A DNA stretch of 64,000 nt. It comes from Liolophura sinensis. Lineage: Eukaryota; Mollusca; Polyplacophora; Chitonida; Chitonidae. This document shows positions 1-14,400 of this stretch, in pieces. A program made the translations under genes and the position numbers. Positions within the stretch are counted from its first letter, which is position 1. Each line of letters starts with the position of its first letter. The DNA lies in the NCBI RefSeq assembly GCF_032854445.1, contig NC_088300.1:72702984-72766983 (forward strand), written 5' to 3'. A model generated the notes under the pieces. It was given only the letters and a program-made list of their open reading frames with translations. It did not search any database and was not told the origin of the DNA.

Positions 1-3000
1 GATGACAGCTCTGATTATCAGCCTTCATAGCAAAACCAGTTTGTAAATACCCAGCCCAAAACAAGCCCATTTCCAACACAGTTCACCCAATTTTCCCTTT
101 GGCCACAAATTACCCGACGGAAGATATTATTGGATGATTTGAGCTCAAGCGCTTGTCAAACATGACATTTTGTCCACCTCTGGTACATGTGTATTGCCCT
201 ATATAAACACAAACGATGCCAGATGGATCAACTTATCATAAAAGAGAAAAAAGGAAAAGCAAGAAAAGAAGTAAATTTACATTGATCTTTATTAAACAAC
301 ACTTACCAGCAGTCTGGTTAAATATACCCTGCTTGCTTTATTAAAACACTTGGATCTCCATTTTTTATTGCCCCTGATATTAAAATCTGAACGAGTTGTT
401 ACTGGTACCCTTAAAAGTTCATTCACACAGCACAGTAAGTCTATAAATCTTATACTTGAATCCAGATCTTGCTGTCGCTTTACACTACCCTAGTTGTCTT
501 ACTGGCATTATTCAAGATTTCCTTTCTTCCTGGTTTAATTGGAATAGCTTTTTAACATTAATCCTTGCTACTTGCTTTTTTTAACAGTCTGTATTGTACA
601 ACACAGTATGTACTGTACAAAGTTATTGGAATGCATATTTCACCTCTGAGTTGGTGTTGTCATAATTTTTGTCGATGATGAGATCATGATAACAAATGTT
701 TGTTTTTGAATGAAATGTACGTGCACGTTGTAATTTTTATAGGCTATTATTAAACATGCCAGTTATGAAACTAGAGCTTTTTAAAATTATGCACCCTTCT
801 ACATGTCGGTAGGCTGTTGATGAGCTCTTATGTGACATCCCCTTTCTCATTTTTATGATACATTTGTGATACTATATGTATTCATTTTCATATTTCCTCT
901 AAAGTTTCTGTGGATCAAAATGAACTTATCACCACAGGAACTTTTGATGTCTAAGAACCCACTGTTTTATTTTTATGACAGTTGGATAGAGTGACGTATA
1001 TACGTGAGCAAAAGAGGTCTATATAACTTATATACAGTGTAGCTCAAACTGCAGCTTTCCGGAACTCTTCCTTTACTAGTAAATCTGCCTCAGTCATTGT
1101 GTTTATCTGTTTGACCTAAGGAACTATTTGGTGACAGTCACACTTGAATCTGGAGTGTCAGAGCCTGTGATAGTGAAGAGCAGTCTGAGAGGTTTATTGC
1201 ATTGCAGGGTGCACCACATAAAAAGCTGTTGACCCTCAATCTACTAAATCATCCAGAAATTTTATGAACAATGTTCGTGTGCACACACTGCAGAGCGACT
1301 TTAAGAATTGTTCAACCTGGTAAACTTTGAGAATTCCAGGTGGGCTAATTAGTTCTCCTTAATGAGTCCAGGTAAATAGTGTTGAACATCTGAATGTAGA
1401 GAACTGTTGGACCAGTTGAAGTGTCTTCTGCTTTATCTCTGTGACATCAGCTCAGGCTAACAGGCAGATTTACCCAGGCACCAGGTGGGCTTTTTAGCCC
1501 ATTTTTTTCAGGGTCTGGACTCTGTTGACTCGCCCGATAACCTCTAGCTGCCCCCTCTGTTCTCCTATGTCAATTAAACCATTTCATAAAGCTAGATGGA
1601 CCTGTATAAATATCCTCTGTGTATGCATGGTGTTTAGTAGCACTCCTCAAAGTGGCTACTATAGGGCTATATCACATGTACCAGTACACATTTGAACACA
1701 AAATACTCCGTATAACTCCTTGGGTCACTCCTGTGGTTGTCCTGCCCAAATTAACATTTCGTGTTTGCAATTTTCAAACATACTTCAAGTCGACACTCGT
1801 ACATTTATTACACTTTTGTTTACATATTTTTCTGTCTTTGTGAATCAGTGACACATTATCTACATGTGCACCTCTTCTAGTGTTTGAGCATTCTCTAGCT
1901 TATAGTTACAGGTTCTTGAACTTCAAGATTTCACAGATATGCAACTTATGCTTAGTACTGTAGAGATTGATACTAGCAGACCTGTCTATTGGCATGGAAT
2001 AGGATCACATTCATGATACATACTATGAGCATTATGTATTTATTGAGCCTTCATGTAATGTAAGTCTCATACTCTGAATGCCCATGGAAATAAATGTAGT
2101 AAAATGTAGTTGTCAGGCTAATATTGTGGACTGAAAGCAGCAGGAGAGCATGTTGTACCATCTTTTTTGACAAAGTAACTCGCAAAAAGAAATAAAGGAC
2201 CATTGCTGCAAACTTTTACAGGGATAAGCCGCACAATCATGTACATGTTCCATCAGAGCCGTCAAGCTAATGTCCAGTCAATTAAGAAACTTGTGTGTCA
2301 ATGATTGACGATGGAGTTGATTACCGGGCAGAGCTCCTGTCACTTACCGATACCTCTTGTTGACAGTACAGCTCTAGAAGACTCTCTGATGTTATGTGCC
2401 CGTGAATAACCACATACACCCAGAGATCAGCAATATCATTAGGAATTTATTTGTGGAAATCGTACATCATTTGTCTTCCTACCCCTTTCAAACTGACCTT
2501 AGTTGACAAATTTGGAAGAAGGTAGATTGCTTTGATCTATGCCAAGGTAAGACAGGTATGAGCCTTTAGAACCAGCCTTTCATTCAGTTGTATTGTAACT
2601 GGAGCCGGTTACTTGATATCAACCAGCTTAACACAATATACTCTATCTGTCAGAAAAAAGTATGCATTTCCGGTCTCTTTAAATGTAAGCAACAGCATGG
2701 TTTTTAGGATCAGTCTATTTTTGTTAAGAGAAAATGGCATTAGGTTGACAATTCCATCACCTGTACAATATAACTAATAACTGTTGGTTAGGAAGACATT
2801 TTCCTTCAGCATACATTATTTGTGAAACCCAAAGCAGATATGTACTAACAGATCTTAGGTGCTACTAATGTTGTAATCACGCAAAGCTTAAGATGAGCTA
2901 GGGAAAACTTGATTCTTTTTGAAGTCTCATCTTTATGATTACATGTACCTAACTCTGAGAAATAAAATGAAGAAAGTCAATGAATTCTATTTTAGGAAAT

Positions 3001-6000
3001 AATTTTAGAATGATGGTATCAGTTTCACAAAGTCAAAATAATCCTCAAAATAAAACAAATCCAACATCGTTCCAATCAGAGTTATTTTGGCTGGTAAAAT
3101 GTGTTTAAATTAATTGTTTAAGATAAAAAGCATGGAGAAGTAGAGAAACATTGATATATTGTCCGATTGGCCTTGGGGAGTGAAGTAGGGTTCACTGTTA
3201 TGCAGATGGGTTGATATGAAGATGTATTGTTCATCAGTCATTGGTGCTGATCCTTAGGGACAATGCTGGCATCAGATCTGTCTGTGCTTCAGTCATTATC
3301 CTGGGCTAACAACTCCACTTGAGTGGCCTCAGGGTCATTACAACATCTACCCACCTGCCTTCTTCATGCTATGAGAGAATTGCCATAGCTACAGTCAACA
3401 ATGTGCTGCAACTATTTTCTAATAGTTTGTATTATGGCCAATATGAATTTTAGAATTTTTCAAACTTTACATAGTGTCAGGTCAACTTAGATTTGTATTG
3501 GCTTTTTTACTGTTTTTCATATCTTCTTTTGGCCTTTTCATTTGTGATATTGGTTGGTCAGGAAATACCAGGTGTACATGTAGCTGGTGATAATTATTAT
3601 ACATGTAGTGTAATTCTTACAGATAGTTTCTTTGGCTTGTGAGACATCTGCACTCTTAGAAAAGAAATCTCAGTTACAGTGGAAGCCTTTCGATGTCTTG
3701 TCCAGGTGGGTGATATAAAAGTAAGTGTTGCTCAAGAGTGTATGAGTGGCAGGGAGCAATTAATCCATGCACTGACAGGCAGTAAGCAATCCACTACTCT
3801 TGACCACAATGGAGCCATGGAGTGCAAAAGCATAAGATTTGGAAGAAACCGCTCTAGTGGAAAATTGGACAAAACATGGAGAAAGGCTTTTGTGTAAATT
3901 TGACAATACAGTGAAATGCACACACACAGGGGTAGGAGTGTACCCAGCTCTTTACATTTCACAGGTGTGTGTAAGGGTTTGTTTCCCCAGTAAACTCAAG
4001 GTAAAAGGGTGTGAATATTACATGCTTTTAGTTCCATTAGTAGCCCTACATCCCAGTTCTGGAACTTGGATTATGTTCTGTATGGGGAAATGGTCGAAAC
4101 ATAAATTTACATATGCACAATGTGCAAACATCATTAGTCAGGTGCATGAAGCCTTCTGGTATATGGCCAGTAATAAAACAAGTATGAAGTACTGTTCGCT
4201 TTACGTTTGTACAAAGGATGTTTAAGTTATAAGCAACACGTGTTTCGATTATAAGTTTTAACTCTTAACAGTAGAAATTTCATGTTCTTCATATGATATA
4301 ATGAATTTTCTATTTTCAGTTTCTATTTTTTATAGAATTGGCATATTTGCCTTTACAGTCTAAAGTGAGATATCACTGTGTACGTGTCTTGTGGTTGTAT
4401 CAAGATATTGGCAGTCCTATTATTCAGGAGAAAGTCATTCCATCCGAGCACATGTTTTACCTATGCAAAGGACATGTACAGGCTGATTCAGAGCTGTCTG
4501 AAGCCAGCATTCAAGCTTGCACATATTGGCATTGCGTCAAGTGTTTGTGTTTAGTGGCAGTTCAGTTTGTTATCACTCAGCTGGTGCTGCAATTTCGGTA
4601 AATGATGGCCTGCCTCCCTAGTCAGGTTCATTCATGTGCTGTTATTTTGTTGGAACGATTGCATTTGGGAAGAAAAGCATGCCAAGAAAATGTCGGTGGT
4701 TGTCAGTATGACTTGATACCAGCTAAATGGCCTTCTTGTTGGCTATGGGTAATTTGTTAGAATATATGAGAGAATGTGCATGGTTTTGCTGCCAACGGTG
4801 GGGGTTCTGTCACTCTTGTATGTTTCTCTAACTGCATGTGGTGTCCCACTAATGTATTATGTGTTTTATACATGTATAGACACTGCTCATAAAACACAGC
4901 TGTACAGTTATGTATTGTCTACTATTTTAGCATTGTGTAGAATTTCTTAATGATTAATTTATTTATTTGATTATTCTTTAAAGCCATACTCTAGAATTAT
5001 TCCCTAGTTTTGATTGAGTAAAATAGAAGATAGTAATCAGGTATATAATTTCACAGTTCGTAGCTGCTCTTGTAATCCATTGAATTTTTGAAATTAAAAT
5101 ATTGTTATTTTGAATATGGACAGTATCACAGTAATTCTGTGATAATGTTAAATAAATGATGGTGTCAGAAAGGTTTTATTTATGTAGATGCTTGTTTCCC
5201 TATAACATGTGAGATTTTAACACCACAAGGTGAGCTAACTATTATGACTACACATTGTGCTACCTGTACCATTCTCTATTAAGGACACTGTATACATCAT
5301 ACCAATTCATCCACCTACGTGCATGTAACTCCTGTACATGTATGTATATCCAGATTAATCAAGTACAACCAAGATCAACCAAGAACATGTGCATATTTCA
5401 TCATAAAGTATGTTATCCTCATGTTGGAATTTTATAACATGTATTTTTCAGTCTTAAAGGCAGCTTTTGTGAAGAAAATGTAGAAACTGAAGCAATGGTG
5501 TGGAATCAGTAACTTTGCATGTATCTTAAGGTACATATATACACCTGACACATGTGACGAGTTTCGGCCCTCAGTTAATTCACACTTTAAATACAGAAAC
5601 AGTACCTTTCTAGAGAAATGTGAGGGTTCACTTGAAGTGGTGAACCATAAACATGTAATTCTGTGCTTGTTGATGACTACATGTTATGTGTGTGCACTGT
5701 ATCTCAGCCCACTGTACATGTAATTAGCCCTCCTGATTATGACAGTTTACATGCTTGTCCATATATCATGTTTGGTTTCATCAGCAGGCGTCATGTTTTG
5801 AAGAGAGATACATCCAGAAAAAATCTAGTTTATCAAGTTACTTAGTCAATTTTAGCCATTTCCCTAACATTTGCAAATGTTTGAATGGAACTTTGACTCC
5901 ATAACTAACAAATACCCAAATATGTTAGAAGAGAGATGGAATAGCATGTGTTATTGGGTATGATACTGGTGAATAAACATGTACACATACTGTGCATGTA

Positions 6001-8944
6001 TGCACGCCAGTTTATGTAGGAACAGATTGTACTGCATCTATTTGCTGTCTATAGTTGGCAGAAAAAAATAGGGCATGGTTCAGTTTTTTTCAACCATCAA
6101 CAGAATATGTAAGCTTTGAGTTGTGGTATTTTTTCCAAGAAGTGGCTCAGATGCCTTCCATGTGTCAGAACTTGGTTGGAGCACAGAAGTGACCTTTGGT
6201 CAGTACACAGGATACTGTCAATCTGCTGGGCAGTCTCAGCTTAATTCAGTCCAGCACATTGTAGAGAGTTTGTCAGTCTCTGGACAAATGAGAGATCAAC
6301 ACCCTTGTGCCTTCAGTCAGCAACTATGTGTGGAAGTCTGACACGTGTGTGAAGTTCCCACTAGCCATTCCGCTCCCAACACCTGTAGATACAAATTGGG
6401 CCCGATCTTTCAGTTCTGTGGATCAGCTTCCTGTTCTGGGGATAACATCCGCTGTGGAATGATTTTTTTTTTTGTTATGCCGAACAGGTACACAAACATG
6501 TCAGCAGGAAGCCACTGACTACCCTGAAATTTTGTCAGTGGGACATCATCATCTTTGAAATGAGGTGAAGAACATTTGGGATGAAGTGAATGCATGTACA
6601 TCAGTCGTATATATTGTAATATGTGTAGCTCAAGCATTACTCATCTCTCTAAAAATACTATGTAGTGTTTCCTATGGCTTAATGGGTCAAAGTGAAATAT
6701 TATTTGAAAGTTAAGAAATTTCTGGATGTATATGAATGACTCTATTTGGTGTCTCACATATATGTAGATCTGATTGCAGACCCCATATTTATATGCACTT
6801 GTACTATACCTAACATTTGACCTAAAGGGACTTTTTAGGAGCAAAATAATGTCATTGAATATTTTTTTGTTGGTGCTGAAGCTGACATTTTTTCAGTAGG
6901 ATATCATCCTATCTCCTAAACAAACCTCTTACATGTATGTATACTGACTTGCATCTACATACATATTAATACAGACTTTATTGTACTTTAGTTCTTGCAT
7001 TGAAAGTGATATAGAAATATATATGTATTTTTTGTGCGCTCTCAAAATAAAAACTTTCAGGGTTGTGGTTTCCCTAGTTATGTGTGACCATCTATAAATA
7101 AAATTAAAAAAAAAGAACAAAATAGGATTGGACTGAGTGAGATCCTTGTCTGACGTCAGTGTTAGTCATGCTTGAGGATCAATAAGAAAACGCCAGTGGT
7201 CTTTCTATGCTATCATCTTCCCTTTGAGGGTTTCCGCTGAGGTGGGCTGGATGAATACTGTGCAAGGTGACCAGCAGCAATGTCCCTGATCAGATCTGCC
7301 CTTGTCCAGCATGTTGATGATCTTCCTGTCTCCATAACCTCTCCTTAGCCAGACATCAGGTCCCGTTATCAACCTGCTGGCGTGAGGGTGAGGGCAGGAG
7401 AGAAAGGCATAAGAAAGGACACGGGAACAAGGCATAGACATGATTATCTCCTCCAGTGATCTGTTAGACTCACAGTCTGCCTGTTCTATTACAAACTGCC
7501 AGGCAAATAATAACTCTTGTAGGCAGAAGTATTGCTGTAAAATGACAATACATATATATTAGTGTTAGTTTTTCACCTATTAGTGACAGAGATTCATTTA
7601 TTTGTATGCAATCATGAATTTGGTACAGACAGGTTCATTATCTTGATCAGAACACTTTGTTGGTCCCTCTAATGTGCATTTTGCCACGATACTGTGCTTT
7701 CCTGAGGAATGCCCTAGCATGTTGAACACCATTACTATATTGTATAATTCATGATGTAAGTGGATTCTCATACACATATGTCCTGTGACTACCATGACAA
7801 AGACATGCAAATCACGAGATGGCAGACCACATGAATATGTAGCAGGTGAATTGAGAGAGTGCTTTACAGACTTTCCTATTTCAGCTGGTGGAATTTAGTG
7901 TGAAATTCCATCTTAGCAAATTTGCATGAATTAAATTTGTGGTTATTGACATGGCAATAGATAATCTTGGTGTGGAATGTAATTTCTGACTAGCTCTCCG
8001 ACGATTTCCGTAAATTGAGTGCTTGTAGCTTAAGTGAGCAAATAAATAATTAAGTATCTTGAATTAGACCTTTTAGAAGGGACAATGTTAATCATGGAGG
8101 TACCATGACAAAGTCAACTGATTGCCCACCTTGCAGAATAAATGCCTCCATTCCCCGACTTTTAGCAAATTTGTTCAGGACAGACTTTCAGCCCTTTTTT
8201 GTAAAAAAGGTGGGCTGGACAGGGATGACCACTGGTCCGATGGTCAGAGAAGGGCCTTAGATTGGATTGTGCCTCTAACCCTGCCATTGTTCCCTTGAAT
8301 CTGTACCCTTGAGAACTGGGCTGGCTAGATGCAGGTGTTCATTAATCAAGGTGGACACCTTTCTCTGCCCACTTCTACCTGATATTGACATGGCTTGCTG
8401 AGGCTTTTCATCAAAGCTATCATAATCTCCTGCGCTTCAGATTTAAGTCTATCTCGATCACTTTACTCATTTGGTCAGTACCTGAGATTTCCGGTGTTAC
8501 CTGAATCCAGTTCATCCAGGCTGGCAGTTGTGGTGGCCAGTGTTTACTTTGTAACAGCTAGTGGATGGGTGTTAAAGTTGATGACAACAGACCTATATAC
8601 ATGTATATATGTACATAGTGTGTGGACTTCGGTGTAAACTTTGCTACACATATAAAGTGATAATAGGATACATTTTACATGTAGATTTTGACCTTTAATG
8701 TATTTCATATTTGTATAGGGGAATAAAACAGGTTTTGTAATGTGGACTGTCTGCATTGTGTACAATTTGTACCTCTCCCTGTGTTCTTAATTAAATGGTA
8801 GTTTTTCTTCAACTGTGATTAGTTTACAGGTATGTGGGGTATTCTGTTGTCTCACTTTAGGGCCAAAGGTAACAACCATTTTCTTTCAAAAAATTCATAT
8901 GTATGCATCAGTATAAAGTGTTTGAGTTTCCTTTGTGTGTGTGT

Positions 8945-8957
8945 GGGGGGGGGGGGG
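8945..8957. repeat. poly-G run
   Basis: An uninterrupted run of 13 G preceded by a GTGTGT stretch and followed by AGGGGGAGAA. It is a simple low-complexity tract in the upstream intron and a likely site of length polymorphism or sequencing error. Confidence 0.85.
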
Positions 8958-9025
8958 AGGGGGAGAATTCAAAACTTACCACGTATAAGGCTGTTTTAAT
9001 TACATAAATATTACCTGATTGTTAA

Positions 9026-9920
9026 GCGTACCTCAACCCCAGCCCAACTTCCTACTCTGGGGTATAATCACGATATCGCTTACAGACACCTCAATGTGAG
9101 GTATAGATGAGGTGTATGTGGGGGTGTATGCCTCAGGTACATTTTAGTGTGGGGTATAGATGAGGTGCATACTCCATCTATCTTATCTGAGGTGCACTGT
9201 GCCTCAAGTACACTCCAGCCAGATGCCTTTACCTAAGATGTACCTCAGGACCGTTGAAAAAAATCATCACTTGGAAGATGTACCTCAGGTACACCTTAGA
9301 AACTTTAGGAGTGTGTGAACGGTTTTTTGAACTCAAGATAATGTACCTCAAATACACCTCAGCAACTTTGAAAAAAAATCAACACTGAGAAGATGTACCT
9401 CAGGTACACCATAGAAACTTTGAAAGTTGAAAAAATCAGTGATGTACCTCAGGTACACCTTAGAAACTTGGAGAGTTTTTGATTATAATTTAACTATAAT
9501 TTAATTATAATCGTGTAACTCAGGTACACCTCAGCCATTTTTTTGCATGCACTTACAAACTTAAATTTATCTATAATTTATACATATTTAAGTGCTTTGG
9601 GCTTGTTTTCTATCAAAATAAAAGTAAGAACAGTGTACATCCACTTTGCCTATAAGCATGTATCTCAGCTATATCTCAGTTGTACCTCAGGTATACCTTA
9701 GGCTTATTTTTCACTTAATATTACATTATTACAGTAATATTACATTACTATGGGTGTTCTTGGGGTACTAATTTGCATAATTTGCAGTTTCTCAGATACA
9801 TCTTCAATACACCCTCAGCTACACTTTATACACACAGTTAAGAAAAGCTACACCCCAATGGTACACCTCAGATGTACCTGAAGTATACCTCCAGTACACC
9901 TTTTAAGGGTAAGGGATGTG
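9026..9920 (+). repeat. dispersed repeat rich in ACCTCAGGTACACC, copy 1
   Basis: The segment is built from degenerate iterations of a word like GTACCTCAGGTACACCTCAG, which is close to palindromic around GTACCT. It opens with GAGGTATAGATGAGGTGTATG and closes with CTCCAGTACACCTTTTAAGGG. A second, shorter copy with the same opening, middle (TTATCTGAGGTG, CCTCAAGTACA) and ending occurs at 51678-52160, which shows this is a dispersed element and not a one-off local expansion. No ORF is associated, so it looks like a non-autonomous element. Boundaries are approximate. Confidence 0.7.
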
Positions 9921-11415
9921 TTAGAAGTTAAAAAAAAAAATTTAAGAAGTGTCTAAGGTAGGTAAAAGAATGGCATGTATCACACTTTGTCTGTATTAGC
10001 TCTTTGACTGACAGATAAAACAGAATGGGAATACACATATGGCATTGATACAATGAAGTTCAGCATGAACCAGCCAGGACAATAGCTGTCAGTGTCCTTT
10101 TGTACTGGACATCACAGCTGTGTTGTAAAGTTTTCTTGAGTAGGACATGCACCAATGATGACCACTCAGCAGTATTGATGACTGATACTGACTGACCACT
10201 GCTAAGCAAGACTGGACACCCTTAAACTAACCCTCCCATTAACAACCTAGATGCACAATCAGAGCAGTCTGGCTAGTGAAAGGCTAAAACTTGGGGAAAC
10301 CTTTTTTTACATGGACCACTGATCCCCAATGAATAGCCTGGGAAGATAAGTAATTGGGGGAGGCCTGGGGATCGCTTGAGTGTGCCCCTTATGGCCTTCA
10401 CAGGTGTGCCTTTTGCTGGTCCTTCTTTACCTTAAGGTTTGTCAGCCCCTTAATCTCTGATCAGCAGCTGGCTTACAGGCCTAATCAACCAGATAATGAT
10501 CCCACTTCAGCCAACAACTTCTGTTTACTTTTCCACACTAACACCATTACAGTGTTGAAAACTCTCTGTACAATTATATGTGTTGCTGTGAAAAGGAAAC
10601 AAGTATGTGTACCCTATTCCATGTAACTTTAAGGATAGCATTTTCGAAGGAAAAGAAAAACAAATTCCTACTTTACAATGTGTAGGGATTGTTGTAATTC
10701 ATGTTTCCATGCACATATATACTGCTTGATTTATTGGAAGACCTACATATGTACATGTACATGCTGTATAGAAATGTGATATGGTACATTGTAAACGTGC
10801 TAATTATCCAGTAAAAACACAACAGTGACACTAGCTTATAAATAGGGTTAGTCTCTGTGTGTTATGTGTGTTTGGCTAGCATCATTGATGCCAACCATAT
10901 TTACCCTGCACATGTCATTTACATGTCATTTGTTTTGTGGAAAGTCCTGCTAGATTTTCAAGGTTCTGTGGGTAATTCTCTAATAGTTGCTCACATGCAG
11001 AAATTGCTGGTACAGTTATCCATACTTACATATATTTTTTCACATACCTATTGCATAAATGAAGTGCACTTGTCAGTGAATGCTGGTAGATTATGCCTTA
11101 CATGTCGGTGTGTGCCTGTGCATGTACCTCATGCTCATGTTTCATCATACTGAATTCTTTTTTTTTTTTTACCTGAATATGGATGTATCGGATCTGAAAT
11201 GACCGATTGTTGCTTGAAATAAAATAACCTGACTAACCACAGGACGTATCTTTAAAAGTACAACATTAGCCACCTGAAAAATGTAATATCTGCTGGTGTC
11301 GCCTTCGTTAAATTGGGAAGTTTGAATGGGAACACATTCAATAGGGTGGATTATTATTGGTGTTTAATGGATGGGTTGTCCAAATTGGTTAATGTTCCTT
11401 TGTTTTTATTTTCAG

Positions 11416-11489
11416 GGATCTGAGTTTTAATAGGCTGAGGACAGTTGGAAGAAAAATGCTAAAGGGGGGCAACCTTTACTGAAAAATCT
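11416..11489 (+). CDS. slit: slit exon 1 in window: D1 leucine-rich repeat, frame broken
   Basis: The exon follows TTTTCAG and ends before GTAAGT. Its first base completes a split Leu codon, then reads [17 protein letters not shown], matching the D1 repeat that in human SLIT2 begins LDLSENQIQAIPRKAF. The expected length is 72 nt, but this exon has 74. A six-G run at 11464-11469 shifts the frame by +2, after which the expected PLLKNL ending is found only in another frame. As written, the frame reaches TGA shortly after. No alternative splice site repairs this, because the 3' frame carries a stop near the exon start. Most likely the G run is over-called in the assembly; a real null allele is the alternative. 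Confidence 0.88.
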
Positions 11490-14400
11490 GTAAGTACATC
11501 ATAGATAGATCTAGCTATTGAATACAGTACATTTTGTAGCAAGTATCTGTTTGAATAGAATTTGATTAAATAATTAGATCTTAACACTTTTATTTCCATG
11601 TCACATGTTTTATGGTTCTGTATCTGTTTAGTAATAAGTACAGCTCATCACCTCTGCTCTGTACATATATTTTCCTTTCTCATGGTGGTTTTCTGTGATG
11701 GCGCTTTTCAGTGTGATCAGACGATTGATTGAATATATGATTTTCAGTTAGCCAAATTTGTACAAGATGTCTTCCACCTCTAATAGCAAATAACATTGAT
11801 GTGAGCTAAATGAATTTGAAGTTTTGTGTAAACATAGTGTATTATGTAGCTTGTGCCAACCATTTTTGTGCACATCTGCACTTGTATGAAGCATTCAGGT
11901 TTTTCATTATCATTTGTCGAGCATACTCTAAGGGAATAAAATAGTAGTGTGGATACTGTTTAAAGTATGCTTTTTGTTGGAGAGTTTTTAAATATATTGA
12001 CAGTCAAACATAGTGGCTTGGACTTGAGCTTGCTTCCATTAAAGTTCGGCTTCTTGAACAACCCACAATGTCAATATCATGCTAGTCTTCATCTGTGGGT
12101 AATACCACTGGTACTCTGATGACCCCCAGCGTTCAGTACAGTACCTACTTTCACTGCGGGGGTAGCGCTCTTCAAAATGGCGGGAAATTCTGTGGAAAGT
12201 GATTCATGTCGATGAATACATTACCAAAGTGCACAAACAATGTCTGTGTTTGGCTTAGACGTATGACAAATTTCACCTCTTTCTCTATAACAATAAAAAT
12301 TACCGTTGACTACCTCAATTAGAGGCGTGGTGGCATTTTTGCTTGAGCACTTCGTCTGGTACTGTTGGTATGATATACCTTCCATATGTACACACAAGAG
12401 CCCCAGCTTTTGAGCTTGGCTTTTGCTGAGATTGTACCTGGCTGGTTACTACGGTAATATAGTCTTGTCCTGATGATTGCAAGGTCAGGACTGCTCTGTG
12501 TGGTTTTCAGATCATGTTTGGAGAAAGAAACCTTTGTGGGGTTTTGGTGAAAAGTTCAATAGTTCAGCAATTTGCGTGTTAGTGGTATTTTGAAATGCAC
12601 CTATGTATTGACATACATGTACCATTAACCCGTGCATGTATCCTGATTCGGAAAATTAAGGAGTTTGGGATGAAAAATTTTTGGTGGTCTTTGTTTTATT
12701 GATTTTTTTATGGTAGGTACATGCTGCTGCAAACGATATTTTGAATCATTTCTAGCTTGATAAGAGATCCCCTTTATGCATCCATTCAAATGATATGAAC
12801 CATGCCACAAAATCCACATGTGTCATCAAGATACTGTCAATCAGTATCATAATATTTCCAGTACAAATATGCTACCCTGATATACAAATATCATGCAGAG
12901 TAAAATAGATGCAATACTTGCCCATCACGACACATCAATTTTCATACCACATATTTGTACATGTACATGTATATCTGATAGCACTTTGTAAATGACTGGC
13001 AAAGTGAGCTGCTTGTATGTTTGACCATCATATGTTCATGATATTAAAATACAATATGAATATTAGGCCATTTTTCATTATTAATGGTCACTTTCAAGGT
13101 TTGAATTTGGAAATAATGTTACATTGAAGCCTTTACTGAAGCTTCATAAGCAGTGATGAGGTTTTTGGGTTATAATGAGAAGAGGTGACAAAGGCAAAGT
13201 TAGGAAGCTCAGTCCAGTCTTATGAAATAAAGCACTATTGGGTTTTATAGTATTTGCACTAAACCGTGCCTGGACGAGTGCAGACTGGCACCACAATAAC
13301 CTTCATTTTACACTTTTCCTACTCTCTTTTTTATAGCGCCCTGAATGTTAGTTTTTCAGACTTGTAACTACTGGCACTGGAGCCTATTTTACAAGGTTGC
13401 TGCTTTGCTGGTATGAGAGCATTTACAGTGGTGATGTTATGGCTGAGTTAGTGCCTTTCAGAAATCATGAATGCTTTGTATAAAGATTATATGTATTTGA
13501 TTATAGATGTAGATACTGCAGCAGTCTATTTTAGCACACATGTAAATGTTTTTCTGTCTGAAATCTTGCCATGGTGTGGGGGACCCAGCAAGGGGATATA
13601 TCTACCATCTATTGGTAATTTATGCATCAGCATCCTGATCCATTCTGAACACCTTTGTTGTATGTCTACAAGCCCTGCCTTTTTGTGGAGGCCCGTGGCA
13701 CTGAGTGACGTGATAAGCTGTATAAAAAATGTATAATTTGCCCAATTAGACAGGTGTTAACTGTAGTTGAGGTCATCCATCAATTTTGACACTGATTACA
13801 TTTGGTTAGTCTCAGCAGAGCTTCCTATAAACAGTCACTGATACCGACCAGCCCACATCCATTGATGAGACAACAGATAGATAGTGTTAAAACCAATTCT
13901 CTCTTACCACAGTCTGACATACTCTACCTTGATCAACCATTTCCTGGGCTTAATTCAGGTAGTTTGATAGTGTAATAAAGTGTCTACCGTCTTTGCTCAT
14001 TTTGGAGGTTCACTGGCACTTGTGGAAAGATAGCATGGCATTAGGGAGTAATTCAGCATGATTTGATTTTTTTTTTTTAATCTTGTTGCTTTGGGGATTA
14101 AATCCAAGACCCCAACCTCAAGAAGTTGTGTAGAACTGAGAAGTTTGTAGAGAAAAACAGTGTATAAAAAGATTACACCTGTGTGTAAACTTTGGAGATG
14201 TGTAAAACAAATGAGATTGAGGTAATACCAATTATGTACAAGTATCAGCTTCTGATGGATGTGTAAAAATGGTTGGCTATCATCACATATTGCAGTACTT
14301 TTATTCCATTTGTTGCACGTGCTGGGGAGAGGTGTGCTGTAAGGAGCACATGTCTGGGAAGCCAGCTTGACATGACCAAAGCAAATCAGTTTGTGATAAC

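Larger units (their letters stand above)
1..11415. other. upstream intron or 5' flank, no coding exon recognised
   Basis: This is AT-rich, non-coding-looking sequence upstream of the first recognisable slit exon. I checked candidate GTAAG/GTGAG donors for a preceding LRR-like 72-nt exon ending in a split Leu or Ile codon and found none, so the earlier exons probably lie before base 1 and this is most likely a single large intron. Open frames here (up to 128 codons near 3839-4225) have no recognisable domain and no codon or motif signature. It contains a G-run (8945-8957), a hairpin near 8188-8220 and one dispersed repeat copy (about 9026-9920). Confidence 0.6.

Noticed and set aside
3839-4225. 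128-codon plus-strand open frame upstream of the slit exons
   Set aside because: No recognisable domain, mixed composition, and no splice or start evidence. I cannot exclude a lineage-specific gene but cannot support one.
1-11415. Missing D1 exons (LRRNT and first LRRs)
   Set aside because: I inspected possible donors and acceptors for LRR-coding 72-nt exons and found none; they probably lie upstream of the window.
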